Shown here piece by piece: positions 1-8,520 of a stretch of 64,000 nucleotides of DNA (position 1 is its first letter; each line of letters begins with the position of its first letter). The DNA is taken from contig UCNE01000022.1 in the NCBI GenBank assembly GCA_900473685.1, positions 1 through 64,000 on the forward strand, given 5' to 3'. A program made the position numbers and the translations under genes. The DNA is from Hyphomicrobiales bacterium (GTDB lineage Bacteria > Pseudomonadota > Alphaproteobacteria > Rhizobiales > Rhizobiaceae). The notes under the pieces were generated by a model. The model was given only the letters and a program-made list of their open reading frames with translations, was not told where the DNA came from and did no database searches.

Positions 1-57
1 GTTTCGCGCCCTCGATACGTTTGGTCAAATCCTGCCGAAAATCGAAGTGCGCCGGCC

Positions 58-1206
58 TCAAGCGCCCTTCGAGAACAGCGATGCGAAGGTGCGCTTGGGG
101 GCGGAGAAGCCCTTCATGCTCTTGACGATGACCATCTGGCTGATCTCGCCGCGTTTGAACGCCTTGAGGAAGCGTGGATATTCCTCAAAGGCAACGCAGC
201 CATGGGAATCGCCGCGGTTTCTCAGGAGATAACTATGGGCGAGCAGGCCGTCGCGGCCATGCGGCGCAACGCCATCCACTGGCGTCAGACGCACGGCGGC
301 AACACCGTGAAACAGCGACTCGCGCATCGTCACCTTATAGGTGCCGGGCGGCGTCGGCCCCTTCATCTTGACGTGAACATAATCGGGATTGTCGCGCATC
401 TTGCCGATGCCGGAATGCGCTTCCAGTTTCTCGCCGTTCGGCATGTAGACCACGCCCGCCGAGATATCGTAATAGGCCACCCCTCTTTTGCCCCGGAACA
501 CCGGACGAACCTCGTTGCCGTCGTCCATGGGGAGGTCCGGCTTGGCGTAGGCGAGTTCCTTGGCGGCCGGTTTTGTTGCCTTGTCATCAGGCTTACGGGC
601 AGCATCGGCCAGGCTTCGCGGCTTTGCCAGCGGCAACGGCCCGAGATCCGGCAGCATGCCATTCAGCGATGATGCCGGTTCCGGCATGACCAGACTGAAC
701 GGCTTGCTAAGCCCCTGTTCCTTCAACGACACGGTTTCGACAAGCGCATTGGCCGTCACCGGCGTCGAGCCGGTGATGACTGCATCGCCCCTCGCCGCCG
801 CAGCCGTCGCCAATGCCAGGACCTGCGTCTTTTCAGCAAAGTCGACGGCAGGCTTGACCATAGCGACAGCAGCCAGGCTCTTTTGCGGAGTAACCGTCGC
901 GACAAGATTCATGCGCGGCAGAACGGTGAGGCGCGAAAATTTGGAAAGACGCACGACGCGCTGCTGCGGGGCGGCGTGGATGATCGGGTTGAGGCCCAGC
1001 GAAGCCTCAAGCCGCGGACCTTTGCCGGACGGCAGCGAGGACCCCATGTTCTGCATCGCCGCGAAGGTCGCAACCATCCAGACAGAGGCGGCAATGCCGA
1101 TACCGGCGATGGTGGCGCCGGCGAGCAATAGCGACAAGCGCCTGGGACGCACCGCTGCCCGGCCGGAAGATGCGGGATGACTGCATTTTTCTGCTGCAAA
1201 CGCCAT
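58..1206 (-). CDS. Tlde1/DUF2778-type L,D-transpeptidase-like protein
   Basis: About 382 residues from the ATG at 1206. A short cytoplasmic N-terminus is followed by one hydrophobic segment (about residues 18-42), then a low-complexity linker and a C-terminal Tlde1-like domain (about the last 150 residues). That domain ends in the motif HSYLLRNRGDSHGCVAF, whose His and Cys resemble the L,D-transpeptidase/carboxypeptidase catalytic pair. Seen: anchor, linker and SHGC motif. Known: such folds act on peptidoglycan stem peptides. Inferred: a membrane-anchored periplasmic cell wall enzyme. The frame stays open upstream to 1473, but those extra residues are arginine-rich and unlike a signal region; an ATG at 1257 is another possible start. 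Confidence 0.72.
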   Translation of the reverse strand: MAFAAEKCSHPASSGRAAVRPRRLSLLLAGATIAGIGIAASVWMVATFAAMQNMGSSLPSGKGPRLEASLGLNPIIHAAPQQRVVRLSKFSRLTVLPRMNLVATVTPQKSLAAVAMVKPAVDFAEKTQVLALATAAAARGDAVITGSTPVTANALVETVSLKEQGLSKPFSLVMPEPASSLNGMLPDLGPLPLAKPRSLADAARKPDDKATKPAAKELAYAKPDLPMDDGNEVRPVFRGKRGVAYYDISAGVVYMPNGEKLEAHSGIGKMRDNPDYVHVKMKGPTPPGTYKVTMRESLFHGVAAVRLTPVDGVAPHGRDGLLAHSYLLRNRGDSHGCVAFEEYPRFLKAFKRGEISQMVIVKSMKGFSAPKRTFASLFSKGA

Positions 1207-2010
1207 GATACTCGTCACCCGAAACGCATTACTCAATCGGAGAACAACAAGACGCATTGCCGCCGAGGCCGGTCCAAAGCCCACGATGCGCCGTATTGCG
1301 CGCTTGCCGGGGCCTGCCGGTCGATCAAAAGAATGACAAAGTATGGTAACCAATTCCTTTACACGGGCTCCAAGAATATCAGGGAGCGAGGTGGGCATAG
1401 GAGAGCGGCACCTGCCGCAGGCAAAAAAGCGAAGAAAGTATCCCTCCCCGCCCAGGACATCATGGTCTGACAATCAGCGAAAACACGCGCGCTTCGGCGC
1501 TCGCGTTTCATCTAAAGCTCAAAAACTGCATTTGCGTCCGGTCTCAGAGCCTTTATTTTTGGCGAGAATAAGGAGACGCTCACATGAGTGATATTTTTTG
1601 CCGTTATTGCCCGACCATCCATTCGGCACAGCCGACGATTCCTTCCGACCGGAATGAGAGGGAAGCGGCGTATTCGGCACGATGGTTTTCACCAGTCCCC
1701 CCCCGGCTTCCAGCATCAAATGCGGGAGCATATCAGCCCTTTTCGAAGCATTCCCGTATCCGGGATTCGCTTGTAGCCGGGGCGTTTGAAACGCTGGCGG
1801 AGTGTACACCCTGCCTGTTTTCACGGCGCGCGGGCGTGCTTGATCTTCCACCGGATAAATACCCGTGGAAATTGCATCACGATCATGGAATCGGTTAAAA
1901 TTGCAGTGATTTTCGATTGAAAAAATTAAAGCGCCAACTCTACGAATTTGGCCTTATCCGCTGCAACGGACCAAGTTTTTTTGATCATCACCCGGCAGGA
2001 ATCCGCGCCT
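1207..2010. other. Intergenic region, about 800 bp
   Basis: This gap separates two divergent genes and presumably holds both promoters. It contains a GC-rich hairpin at 1482-1512 (GCGC-TTCG-GCGC core) and an ATG at 1584 preceded by AAGGAGA at good spacing. That ATG opens a 104-codon frame (to 1898) of unrecognised, proline- and serine-rich sequence. A conserved product was not recognised, so no gene is called here. Confidence 0.5.
1584..1898 (+). CDS. Possible small ORF with strong RBS, unknown
   Basis: A 104-codon frame starting 7 nt after AAGGAGA. The predicted peptide begins MSDIFCRYCP, has four Cys residues in total and no membrane segment. Its composition looks like chance translation and I recognise no family. 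The ribosome site is the only positive evidence. It could be a short leader peptide, a decayed gene, or chance. Confidence 0.2.
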   Translation: MSDIFCRYCPTIHSAQPTIPSDRNEREAAYSARWFSPVPPRLPASNAGAYQPFSKHSRIRDSLVAGAFETLAECTPCLFSRRAGVLDLPPDKYPWKLHHDHGIG

Positions 2011-3261
2011 ATGAGCTTTCTTTCCGCCATCGCCGTCATTTCTCTTTTGGTCATGTTTCCGGTGCTCTTGTCGCTGCGCAAGACGGGTGTGCCGGGCATC
2101 GCAAGCTTCTGCGCCTCCTGCCTGCTGACGGCCCTTGCGGCCTCGGTAGCGTTGGCCGCCAGTGTCGCCCCCGCGTGGTTTCACTCCATCCTCGGCGGAA
2201 CATCGATTGCCGGCGCCGGTCTTTTGATGCTGCGGGGTTTCCGGCAGTTTCTCGGCTGCAAGCCGCTCGGCGCATGGCCGATTGTGATCACCCTTGCCGG
2301 TGTTGCAACTGCCTTGGCGTTCTTCAGCTATGTGGTGGACAGTCACCCGGCCCGGATCGTGATCGGCACCGGGCTCCTCAGCCTGACCTGCTTCCTGATG
2401 GGGGCGACCATCCTGCGCCATTGGCCAAGACAGCAGGCCCTCGCGCCCTATATGTTGTATTGCTGCGTCATGGCTTTCCTGGTCGCCGCCCTCCATGCCT
2501 TCCGGGTGGCAACGATCGCGACAGGTTTAGGCAGCATGGACGGCGTCCTTGATCCACCGATCTGGACGTCGGCATTCCTCGCCGCCCGCCTGCTGATCAT
2601 GCCATTGTTCTTTCTGGGTATCATCTTGGTGCTGCACGGCTGGATGATCGCCAGCCTGCGCCACATGATCGCCCATGACGACCTGACCGGTGCGTTGTCG
2701 CGGCGCGCTTTCATGACCGCATTCGAAAAGATGTTTTTGGCGCAGGCAGGCGCTAACCGGCAAACGGCATTCATGCTGCTTGATCTGGACCGATTCAAGC
2801 AGATCAACGACCTCCATGGCCATGCGGGTGGTGACGCAGCACTTGTGCACTTCACCCGGATTGTCCATGAAACCCTGGCCGGCCGCGGCATTCTCGGACG
2901 CCTGGGTGGCGAGGAATTCGGCATCGCCCTTGCCGGTATTGGCCGGCTGGAGGTGGCAGAGATCGCCGGGACGATCTGCACGGCTGTCCGGACAACACCG
3001 GCTTTTGCAAACAAGGATACGGAAATCGGCCTGACGGTCAGCATCGGCATTGCCATGGCCGATCCGGGCAGCTCACTGGCCGACGCCATGGTCCAGGCGG
3101 ATGTCGCGCTTTACGAGGCCAAGGCATTGGGACGCGACAGGCTGAGCATTGCCGGAAGCCTTCACGCCGCGTCCGTCGCCAGCGCCCGCGCGCTTGCCGG
3201 TGCTGCAGCCCAGATGCGCGCCGCCGCCGGACCGGCGCAGCCCCTGTCCCATACGGGCTGA
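2011..3261 (+). CDS. Membrane-bound diguanylate cyclase (GGDEF)
   Basis: 416 residues from the ATG at 2011, which follows GGCAGGA at about 10 nt; an in-frame ATG at 1948 lacks this. Residues 1-215 hold about six or seven hydrophobic helices, forming an uncharacterised membrane sensor. Residues 222-395 form a GGDEF domain starting HDDLTGALSRR, with active-site motif GGEEF at 299-303. GGEEF is a functional variant, so c-di-GMP synthesis from two GTP is expected. No RxxD inhibitory site sits five residues before the motif, so product inhibition at the usual I-site is not expected. It stands alone, and the signal it senses cannot be read from sequence. Confidence 0.9.
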   Translation: MSFLSAIAVISLLVMFPVLLSLRKTGVPGIASFCASCLLTALAASVALAASVAPAWFHSILGGTSIAGAGLLMLRGFRQFLGCKPLGAWPIVITLAGVATALAFFSYVVDSHPARIVIGTGLLSLTCFLMGATILRHWPRQQALAPYMLYCCVMAFLVAALHAFRVATIATGLGSMDGVLDPPIWTSAFLAARLLIMPLFFLGIILVLHGWMIASLRHMIAHDDLTGALSRRAFMTAFEKMFLAQAGANRQTAFMLLDLDRFKQINDLHGHAGGDAALVHFTRIVHETLAGRGILGRLGGEEFGIALAGIGRLEVAEIAGTICTAVRTTPAFANKDTEIGLTVSIGIAMADPGSSLADAMVQADVALYEAKALGRDRLSIAGSLHAASVASARALAGAAAQMRAAAGPAQPLSHTG

Positions 3262-3333
3262 TATCCGCGCAGGCCGCTTGCATTGCCGGCTGCCGATCCT
3301 ATGTGATTTGGCATCGCATCCGGAGAACCAACA

Positions 3334-3831
3334 ATGCCGCTTCCCATCCGTTTCATCAGTGCCTGCGCTTTTCTTGCGGCAAGCCTTGCCGGCTTTTCCA
3401 CACAAGCCGAAACGGTTGGGGAAGTCGGTGTCGACTGGCTCGGCAACGACATCACCATCGATGCCGTCAGCGATCCGAAGGTCGCAGGCATCACCTGCCA
3501 TGTCACCTATTTCGACCGCAGCGTCATCGACCGCCTGAAAAACGGTAATTGGTTCGAGGATCCGTCGAACAATTCGATCTCCTGCCGTCAGACCGGACCG
3601 GTGACGATCGGCGATATCGAGCTTGGCCAGGGAGGCGAGGAAGTGTTTCGCGAAGGGCTGTCGCTGATCTGGAAGAAACTCGTGGTCACCCGCGTCTACG
3701 ACAAGAAGAACAACACGCTGATCTATCTCGCCCATTCGCGCGAATTGACCGATGGTTCCGCCAAAATGTCGATCTCGACCATCCCGCTGTTCGAGCAGCC
3801 TGTGACATGGACCAACGGCGCGCCGAAATAA
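3334..3831 (+). CDS. creA: CreA family periplasmic protein
   Basis: 165 residues with a signal peptide (hydrophobic segment about residues 6-20, cleavage likely after TQA). The mature part contains the CreA hallmarks GEVGVDWLGNDI, the KVAGITCHVTYF stretch and two cysteines near residues 53 and 83 that could form a disulfide. CreA is a conserved periplasmic protein of unknown biochemical role, named from its position beside creBCD in E. coli; those genes are absent here. It is convergent with the nicotinamidase gene. Confidence 0.88.
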   Translation: MPLPIRFISACAFLAASLAGFSTQAETVGEVGVDWLGNDITIDAVSDPKVAGITCHVTYFDRSVIDRLKNGNWFEDPSNNSISCRQTGPVTIGDIELGQGGEEVFREGLSLIWKKLVVTRVYDKKNNTLIYLAHSRELTDGSAKMSISTIPLFEQPVTWTNGAPK

Positions 3832-3850
3832 GCGCGCTGAAGGCGGCCGT

Positions 3851-4480
3851 TTATTCCCCTGCGAAAACGTCCCCGGATGTCACGATGTGAACACCAGCGG
3901 CGGCCATCTCTTTGATCGCAGCTTCGACGCCGTGGGCATCAATGCCGCGGCTTGCATCGGCAATGAACCGAACGCTAACGGCAGGCAGAAGCACCTTGGC
4001 ATCAAGCGCCGAAGCCTTGACGCAGTAGTCGCTTGCAAGGCCGCAGATATCGAGAGTGCCAATACCCGCACGCGTGAGGTAATCCGAAAGCCCCGTCAAC
4101 GCCGACTGATCATTGTCCCGAAAAGCGGAATAGCTGTCGACGTTGCGATCTTCGCCCTTGCGCTGCACGTGGTCGATGCCTGCCACATTGAGGCCCGGAT
4201 GGAAGTCGGCATCAAGGGTTCCCTGGACGCAATGATCCGGCCAGAGCACCTGCGGCTTGCCGCTGAGTGTGCCCATGTCGAAGGGCTTGCTGCCGGGATG
4301 CTGCGATGCAAAACTGCCGTGATCGGCTGGGTGCCAGTCCTTCGAGGCGACAACGAGATCATATTGGCCTTCGGCGATCAGCCGGTTGATGATCGGCACG
4401 ACCTCCTCACCGTAAGGCACCGCAAGATTCCCTCCTGAACAAAAACCGTTCTGGATATCGACGAGCAGCAGGCATCTCAC
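3851..4480 (-). CDS. pncA: Nicotinamidase/pyrazinamidase
   Basis: 209 residues. It hydrolyses nicotinamide to nicotinate and ammonia in the NAD salvage pathway. The isochorismatase-like fold shows the catalytic triad: Asp8 (LLVDIQNGF), a Lys near residue 110 (QRKGEDRNVDSYSAF) and a Cys near 150 (GLASDYCVKASA). The metal site is Asp48, His50 and His54 (KDWHPADHGSF). The start is GTG at 4480, supported by AGGAG about 8 nt upstream; an ATG at 4475 is out of frame. Monocistronic, convergent with creA. Confidence 0.95.
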   Translation of the reverse strand: MRCLLLVDIQNGFCSGGNLAVPYGEEVVPIINRLIAEGQYDLVVASKDWHPADHGSFASQHPGSKPFDMGTLSGKPQVLWPDHCVQGTLDADFHPGLNVAGIDHVQRKGEDRNVDSYSAFRDNDQSALTGLSDYLTRAGIGTLDICGLASDYCVKASALDAKVLLPAVSVRFIADASRGIDAHGVEAAIKEMAAAGVHIVTSGDVFAGE

Positions 4481-4583
4481 GGGTAATCTCCTGAAATTAG
4501 GCTTCGCGCAGACATGCTATTCGCAACAGCTACAGCGCACAATGACGTAACGCGTTTCGCAAGTCGTGCCGCCTGTCCAAACG

Positions 4584-4615
4584 CGAAAAAACGCCAACCG
4601 GTTCACGGATGGCGT
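4584..4615 (-). terminator. Rho-independent terminator after cheW
   Basis: Read on the minus strand, ACGCCA pairs with TGGCGT around a short inner CCG/CGG stem, and the hairpin is followed by TTTTTT. It lies about 25 bp beyond the cheW stop codon. Confidence 0.75.
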
Positions 4616-4640
4616 CCTTGTTCCATTCAGCGCGGCTTGT

Positions 4641-5105
4641 TTAAGCGGCCTGCGCCAGTTCGTCGGCGATAACGGTATCGAGATTGAGGAAGCAGACCAT
4701 GGTCTTTTCCAGCGCCACGATGCCACGGCAGAAGGCGCGCTGGGCTTCCGGAATGATCTCCGGCGCCGGCTGCAAGGCTTCGCTTTTGATGGTCATCATG
4801 TCGGAAACCTGCTCGACCAGAAGTCCGACCAGCTTGCCGGCGATATCGGTGACGATGATGGCCGAACGCTCCGACGGCTCCGTCATCTTCATGCCGAGAC
4901 GGCAGGCCATGTCGATGACCGGGATCACCGCGCCGCGCAGATTGATCAGGCCGAGAACGTAAGGCGGTGTGTGCGGCATCGGTGTCACCGGCGCCCAGCC
5001 GCGGATTTCGCGGATCGCCATGATATCGATGCAGAATTCCTGGTCGCCCAGGTGAAAGGATACGATTTCCAGATAGGCGCCGGACTGCTTGATTGCGTTT
5101 GACAT
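4641..5105 (-). CDS. cheW: Chemotaxis coupling protein CheW
   Basis: 154 residues from the ATG at 5105, the usual CheW length; the frame is open further upstream but that part is not CheW-like. The single CheW domain (about residues 12-150) shows typical features: FCIDIMAIREIRG, PPYVLGLINLRGAVIPVIDM and VGLLVEQVSDM. CheW couples methyl-accepting receptors to the CheA kinase. No cheA, cheY, receptor or flagellar gene lies in this window, so this is an orphan copy that probably serves receptors encoded elsewhere. A terminator follows directly. Confidence 0.93.
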   Translation of the reverse strand: MSNAIKQSGAYLEIVSFHLGDQEFCIDIMAIREIRGWAPVTPMPHTPPYVLGLINLRGAVIPVIDMACRLGMKMTEPSERSAIIVTDIAGKLVGLLVEQVSDMMTIKSEALQPAPEIIPEAQRAFCRGIVALEKTMVCFLNLDTVIADELAQAA

Positions 5106-5329
5106 AATCAGAACTTTTCCCACTTTTCGGCGGAACCCGATGCCCTCGGCACGGACGACGCGGATCGAAGGCGCCCGCCAGCAACCCTTCACGCATCTCA
5201 AACATGGCAAACACAAATTAAACTTTTGCTAAAATGGTTGACGACTTCTTGTGCTTGGAGCCCGCCCTCGCATCCGCCTGGGTTGCGAAACGGCTTTCAA
5301 AGTTAAGGCCGGCAGGATATCATTGCCTC

Positions 5330-5488
5330 ATGAACGACGAAGCCGGAAAGCCGCCACTGAACCTGATGATCACTGCCCTTGGTGGCGTGTTCCTGCTTCT
5401 GTGCCTGGCAGCGTTTCTGGGATGGATCATCCAGGGTCCAGAAATGCTGTTGACGATGGCTGAAAACGGCATGTCCTGGTGTTTCTGA
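5330..5488 (+). CDS. Small single-pass membrane protein, unknown
   Basis: 52 residues starting MNDEAGKPP. One strong transmembrane helix spans about residues 10-32, followed by a short tail. GGCAGGA lies about 12 nt before the ATG, which is a weak ribosome site. No family is recognised; the charged N-terminus, clean helix and position directly before sco suggest a real small protein, but that is inference. The frame can start earlier (5234), but those residues look non-coding. Confidence 0.5.
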   Translation: MNDEAGKPPLNLMITALGGVFLLLCLAAFLGWIIQGPEMLLTMAENGMSWCF

Positions 5489-5592
5489 CAAAGCCTGCCG
5501 CATTTTGACGCTGGCTGCGTAATCTTTTGCAACGTTCCGACCAAACCGCTATCTGAGCAGCGATATTTGGCAGGTTTTGAGCGGACATCATC

Positions 5593-6192
5593 ATGAAAAC
5601 ACTTCGCATCGTTCTTTGGGCGGCCGTTGCCGTCGTAGCAGCTTCACTTGGCTGGATCAGCTATCAGATGACCACGAACAAGGAGCAGATCGCGGCCGGT
5701 CCGTTCGGCGTGCCCTTCGAGCTGGTTTCGCAGACTGGACAGCCGATCACCCAGGCGGCGTTCACCGGCAAGCCGACGGCCCTGTTCTTCGGTTTCACCC
5801 ATTGCCCGGAAGTCTGCCCGACAACCCTGTTCGAACTGAACGGCTGGCTGGAAAAGGTCGATCCCGACGGCACCAAGCTGCAGGCCTACTTCATCAGCGT
5901 TGATCCCGAGCGCGACACGCCGGAAGTCCTCGGCCAATATGTCTCCAACGTCTCCAAGCGTATCACCGGCATTTCCGGCCCGCCGGAAAAGGTAATGGAG
6001 ATGGTCAAGGGCTTTAGGGTCTATGCCAAGAAAGTTCCGCTGGACGAAAAGCAACCGGACGGCGACTATACGATGGATCATACCGCTTCCGTGTTCCTGC
6101 TCGATTCCGAAGGCAAGTTCACCGGCACGATCGCTTATGAGGAAAATCCGGAAACCGCAGTCAAGAAACTGGAAAACCTGACCAAGAGATAA
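5593..6192 (+). CDS. SCO1/SenC family copper chaperone
   Basis: 199 residues. An N-terminal hydrophobic helix (about residues 5-22) anchors a thioredoxin-like domain to the periplasmic side. The copper site is visible: CxxxC in THCPEVCPTTLF near residues 74-78, and the distal His in DHTASVFLLD near residue 160. Sco proteins deliver copper to the CuA site of cytochrome c oxidase or act in thiol redox. No oxidase genes are nearby. The next gene begins about 20 bp downstream on the same strand, so the two may be cotranscribed. Confidence 0.93.
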   Translation: MKTLRIVLWAAVAVVAASLGWISYQMTTNKEQIAAGPFGVPFELVSQTGQPITQAAFTGKPTALFFGFTHCPEVCPTTLFELNGWLEKVDPDGTKLQAYFISVDPERDTPEVLGQYVSNVSKRITGISGPPEKVMEMVKGFRVYAKKVPLDEKQPDGDYTMDHTASVFLLDSEGKFTGTIAYEENPETAVKKLENLTKR

Positions 6193-6212
6193 AGGGTCGC
6201 CACGAGGGCCTG

Positions 6213-7343
6213 ATGGGTGAACGCAGCGAAAAGTCCATTCTGATCGCCGGGGCCGGCCCAACCGGACTGACCTTGGCGCTTGAACTGGCGCGGCGGGGTT
6301 TTCGATCCCGCCTCATTGCCAAAGCCAGCGGCCCCACTCCCATCCACGAAAGCCGGGCGCTCGGCGTCAATGCCAGGACCCTGACGCTGCTGGAAGCCTC
6401 CGGCGTCAGCGCCATGATCCTTGCCAAGGCCCGCCGCTTGACGAAGTTCAAGATATTGGCCGCCGGGAAACCACTGGTGACGATCGAGACCGAAACCTTC
6501 CGCAGTCGCTATTGCCCGATCCAGATCCTGCCGCAGGGCGAAACGGAACGGCTACTGCTGCAGAAACTATCGTCTCTCGGCATTGCTCCGGAATGGTCGA
6601 CCGAGCTCACCGCATTGTCCGGCGATGGTAAAAAGCCGGTGGTCACCCTTCAGCACGCGGATGGCCGGACAGAGACGGTGGCGCCGGACATGCTGGTTGG
6701 TGCCGACGGCGCCCATTCCGCCGTGCGCAAGGCCTTTGGGTTTGCCTTCCCCGGCAATGCCATCGACAGCCGCTTTTTCCTCGCCGACTACCGCTACGCG
6801 CAGCCCGTCGATACCAGTTTCATCGAGATGAACTTCCTCAATCCCGGCGTGCTCGGCCGCCTGCCGGTGAGCGAAGACACTATGCGCTATCTGTCGACAA
6901 TCGAGGATTTCGAAACCCGAATCGACCATCCGGCCATGGTGCAGGAACGCACCTGGAGTTCGGAATTTTCAATCAGCTTCCGCCATGTCGAGACCATGAA
7001 CCGCGGTAATGTTTTTCTGGCCGGAGATGCCGCCCATGTGCATTCGCCGGCGGGCGCCCGCGGCATGAACCTCGGCATCGAGGACGCCTGCTGGCTGGCC
7101 TTTCTCGTATCGGAAGGCCGGGAACGGGAGTATTCGGACCTGAGAATGCCGGCGGTCAAAACGGTGCTCAAGGATACCCGGCGCACGACGGCCTTCATCA
7201 CCTTGAAAAATCCGGCCCTGACAGGGTTGCGGTCACTGCTTTTGCCGCTGGCCAATCATATGCCCGGCCTCACAAGGGCTTTTTTACACAACGCTGCCGG
7301 TCAGGACACGCCGCCACCGCCCTGGATTCCCGGCGCACAATAG
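6213..7343 (+). CDS. FAD-dependent aromatic-ring monooxygenase family protein
   Basis: 376 residues of the PheA/TfdB/UbiH-like flavoprotein hydroxylase group. The dinucleotide-binding motif is at residues 9-20 (IAGAGPTGLTLA), the DG motif in VGADGAHSAVRKAFG near 160, and the second FAD motif in GNVFLAGDAAHVHSPAGARG near 270. The C-terminal thioredoxin-like domain of TfdB relatives is absent, so this is the short form. The substrate is not predictable. It starts 20 bp after sco and may share its transcript, though no functional link is known. Confidence 0.85.
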   Translation: MGERSEKSILIAGAGPTGLTLALELARRGFRSRLIAKASGPTPIHESRALGVNARTLTLLEASGVSAMILAKARRLTKFKILAAGKPLVTIETETFRSRYCPIQILPQGETERLLLQKLSSLGIAPEWSTELTALSGDGKKPVVTLQHADGRTETVAPDMLVGADGAHSAVRKAFGFAFPGNAIDSRFFLADYRYAQPVDTSFIEMNFLNPGVLGRLPVSEDTMRYLSTIEDFETRIDHPAMVQERTWSSEFSISFRHVETMNRGNVFLAGDAAHVHSPAGARGMNLGIEDACWLAFLVSEGREREYSDLRMPAVKTVLKDTRRTTAFITLKNPALTGLRSLLLPLANHMPGLTRAFLHNAAGQDTPPPPWIPGAQ

Positions 7344-7430
7344 GCGCTGCGCTTTACCTGATATCAACCGGCATGCTAGAGCCGCGCAAGCCGTCCCGAC
7401 GGCAAGCACTTGCCGACAAGGACAAAGACA

Positions 7431-8309
7431 TTGAGCGACCTGCGCCTCTTCATCACCACGACCGAAAAGCTGTCCGAAGTCCTGATGGACCTGATGACCG
7501 AAGCTTTCGAAGACGACGGCTATGCCATCGCCACCATGGAGATGGACGAGAAGAAGGATATCTGGGAAGCCTCGCTCTATCTCGATTTCGACGAAGAAGA
7601 CGAGATGCGGGTGCGTTTTGCCGAGGTTGTCGCAGAGCAGTTCCCGGATGCGGTGATCGAACGGGAAGTCATTCCGGATGTCGACTGGATCGCCAAGTCA
7701 CTCGAAGGCCTGTCGCCGGTGCGCGCCGGACGTTTCCTCGTGCACGGATCCCATGACCGCGACAAGGCCCGGCTGAACGACATCGCCATCGAGATCGATG
7801 CCGGCCAGGCATTCGGCACCGGTCATCACGGCACGACGGCCGGCTGCCTTGAAGTCATCGAAACGGTCATGCGCGCCCGCAAGGTCCGCAATGCGCTCGA
7901 TCTGGGCACCGGCAGCGGCGTCCTGGCCATCGCCGCGCGCAAGATCAAGCCGGTTCCGGTTCTGGCAACCGACATCGACCCGATTGCTACCCGCGTCGCT
8001 GCCGAAAACGTCAAGCGCAACGGCATCGCCACCGGCATCACCACGATCACCGCGCCCGGTTTCCACTCGCCGGCCTTTGCCGCGCATGGCCCGTTCGATC
8101 TGATCATCGCCAACATCCTCGCCCGCCCTTTGATCAAGATGGCACCGCAGCTTGCCAGCCATCTGGCGCCGGGCGGCTCCGTCATTCTCTCGGGCATTCT
8201 GGCGTCGCAGCGCTGGAAGGTGCTGTCGGCCTATAACGGCCAGCATCTGCGCCATGTCCGCACCATCTGGCGCAACGGCTGGGTGACGATCCACCTTGAT
8301 CGCGCCTGA
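7431..8309 (+). CDS. prmA: Ribosomal protein L11 methyltransferase
   Basis: 292 residues from the TTG at 7431, preceded by AAGGACA; another in-frame TTG lies at 7410. PrmA trimethylates amino groups of ribosomal protein L11 using S-adenosylmethionine. An N-terminal substrate-recognition domain (about residues 1-100) precedes a Rossmann methyltransferase with ALDLGTGSGVLAIAARK near residue 165 and the NILARPL catalytic-loop motif near 230. GTGHHGTT just before the SAM motif is typical of PrmA. A strong hairpin terminator follows. Confidence 0.93.
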   Translation: MSDLRLFITTTEKLSEVLMDLMTEAFEDDGYAIATMEMDEKKDIWEASLYLDFDEEDEMRVRFAEVVAEQFPDAVIEREVIPDVDWIAKSLEGLSPVRAGRFLVHGSHDRDKARLNDIAIEIDAGQAFGTGHHGTTAGCLEVIETVMRARKVRNALDLGTGSGVLAIAARKIKPVPVLATDIDPIATRVAAENVKRNGIATGITTITAPGFHSPAFAAHGPFDLIIANILARPLIKMAPQLASHLAPGGSVILSGILASQRWKVLSAYNGQHLRHVRTIWRNGWVTIHLDRA

Positions 8310-8337
8310 AAGGGCACGTTTCTAAGTTTCGGATAAA

Positions 8338-8378
8338 GAAAAAGGCCGCTGTCCGTCATGGACAAGCGGCCTTTTCAA
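8338..8378 (+). terminator. Terminator after prmA
   Basis: AAAGGCCGCT pairs with AGCGGCCTTTT around a small inner stem (GTCC/GGAC). T residues follow on the plus strand and an A-rich flank precedes it, so it could work from both sides. It lies about 30 bp past the prmA stop. Confidence 0.85.
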
Positions 8379-8520
8379 TACAAAGGCGATGCCGAAGCAC
8401 CGCCCGCTGACCGGCAAGCCGGTCATGTCCGCGAGCTTGAGGAGGAGGAGCGCTCAAGCGGACTCTTCACAGTCTGAAATTGGACACCCGGGAGGGAGGA
8501 GGAGAAGGGTGACCAACCAT
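8379..8520 (-). ncRNA. Predicted anti-Shine-Dalgarno small RNA, alpha-r14 (NfeR1) type
   Basis: Read on the minus strand the segment forms four consecutive hairpins. Hairpin 1 (8485-8511) has stem CACCC/GGGTG and carries CCUCCUCCC (8494-8502) in its loop. Hairpin 2 (8435-8459) has a perfect GCTTGAG/CTCAAGC stem with CUCCUCCUC in the loop. Hairpin 3 (8409-8426) is TGACCGG/CCGGTCA. The last (8385-8404) is an 8-bp stem closed by UUCG and followed by UUU, a terminator. Loop-displayed CCUCCUCCC is the hallmark of the rhizobial alpha-r14 family, which pairs with mRNA ribosome sites. The 5' end is an estimate and no clear promoter was identified. Confidence 0.72.

Noticed and set aside
58..1206. Tlde1-like protein as a type VI secretion effector
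   Set aside because: It has a membrane anchor and no immunity or secretion genes beside it, so a resident cell wall role is more likely.
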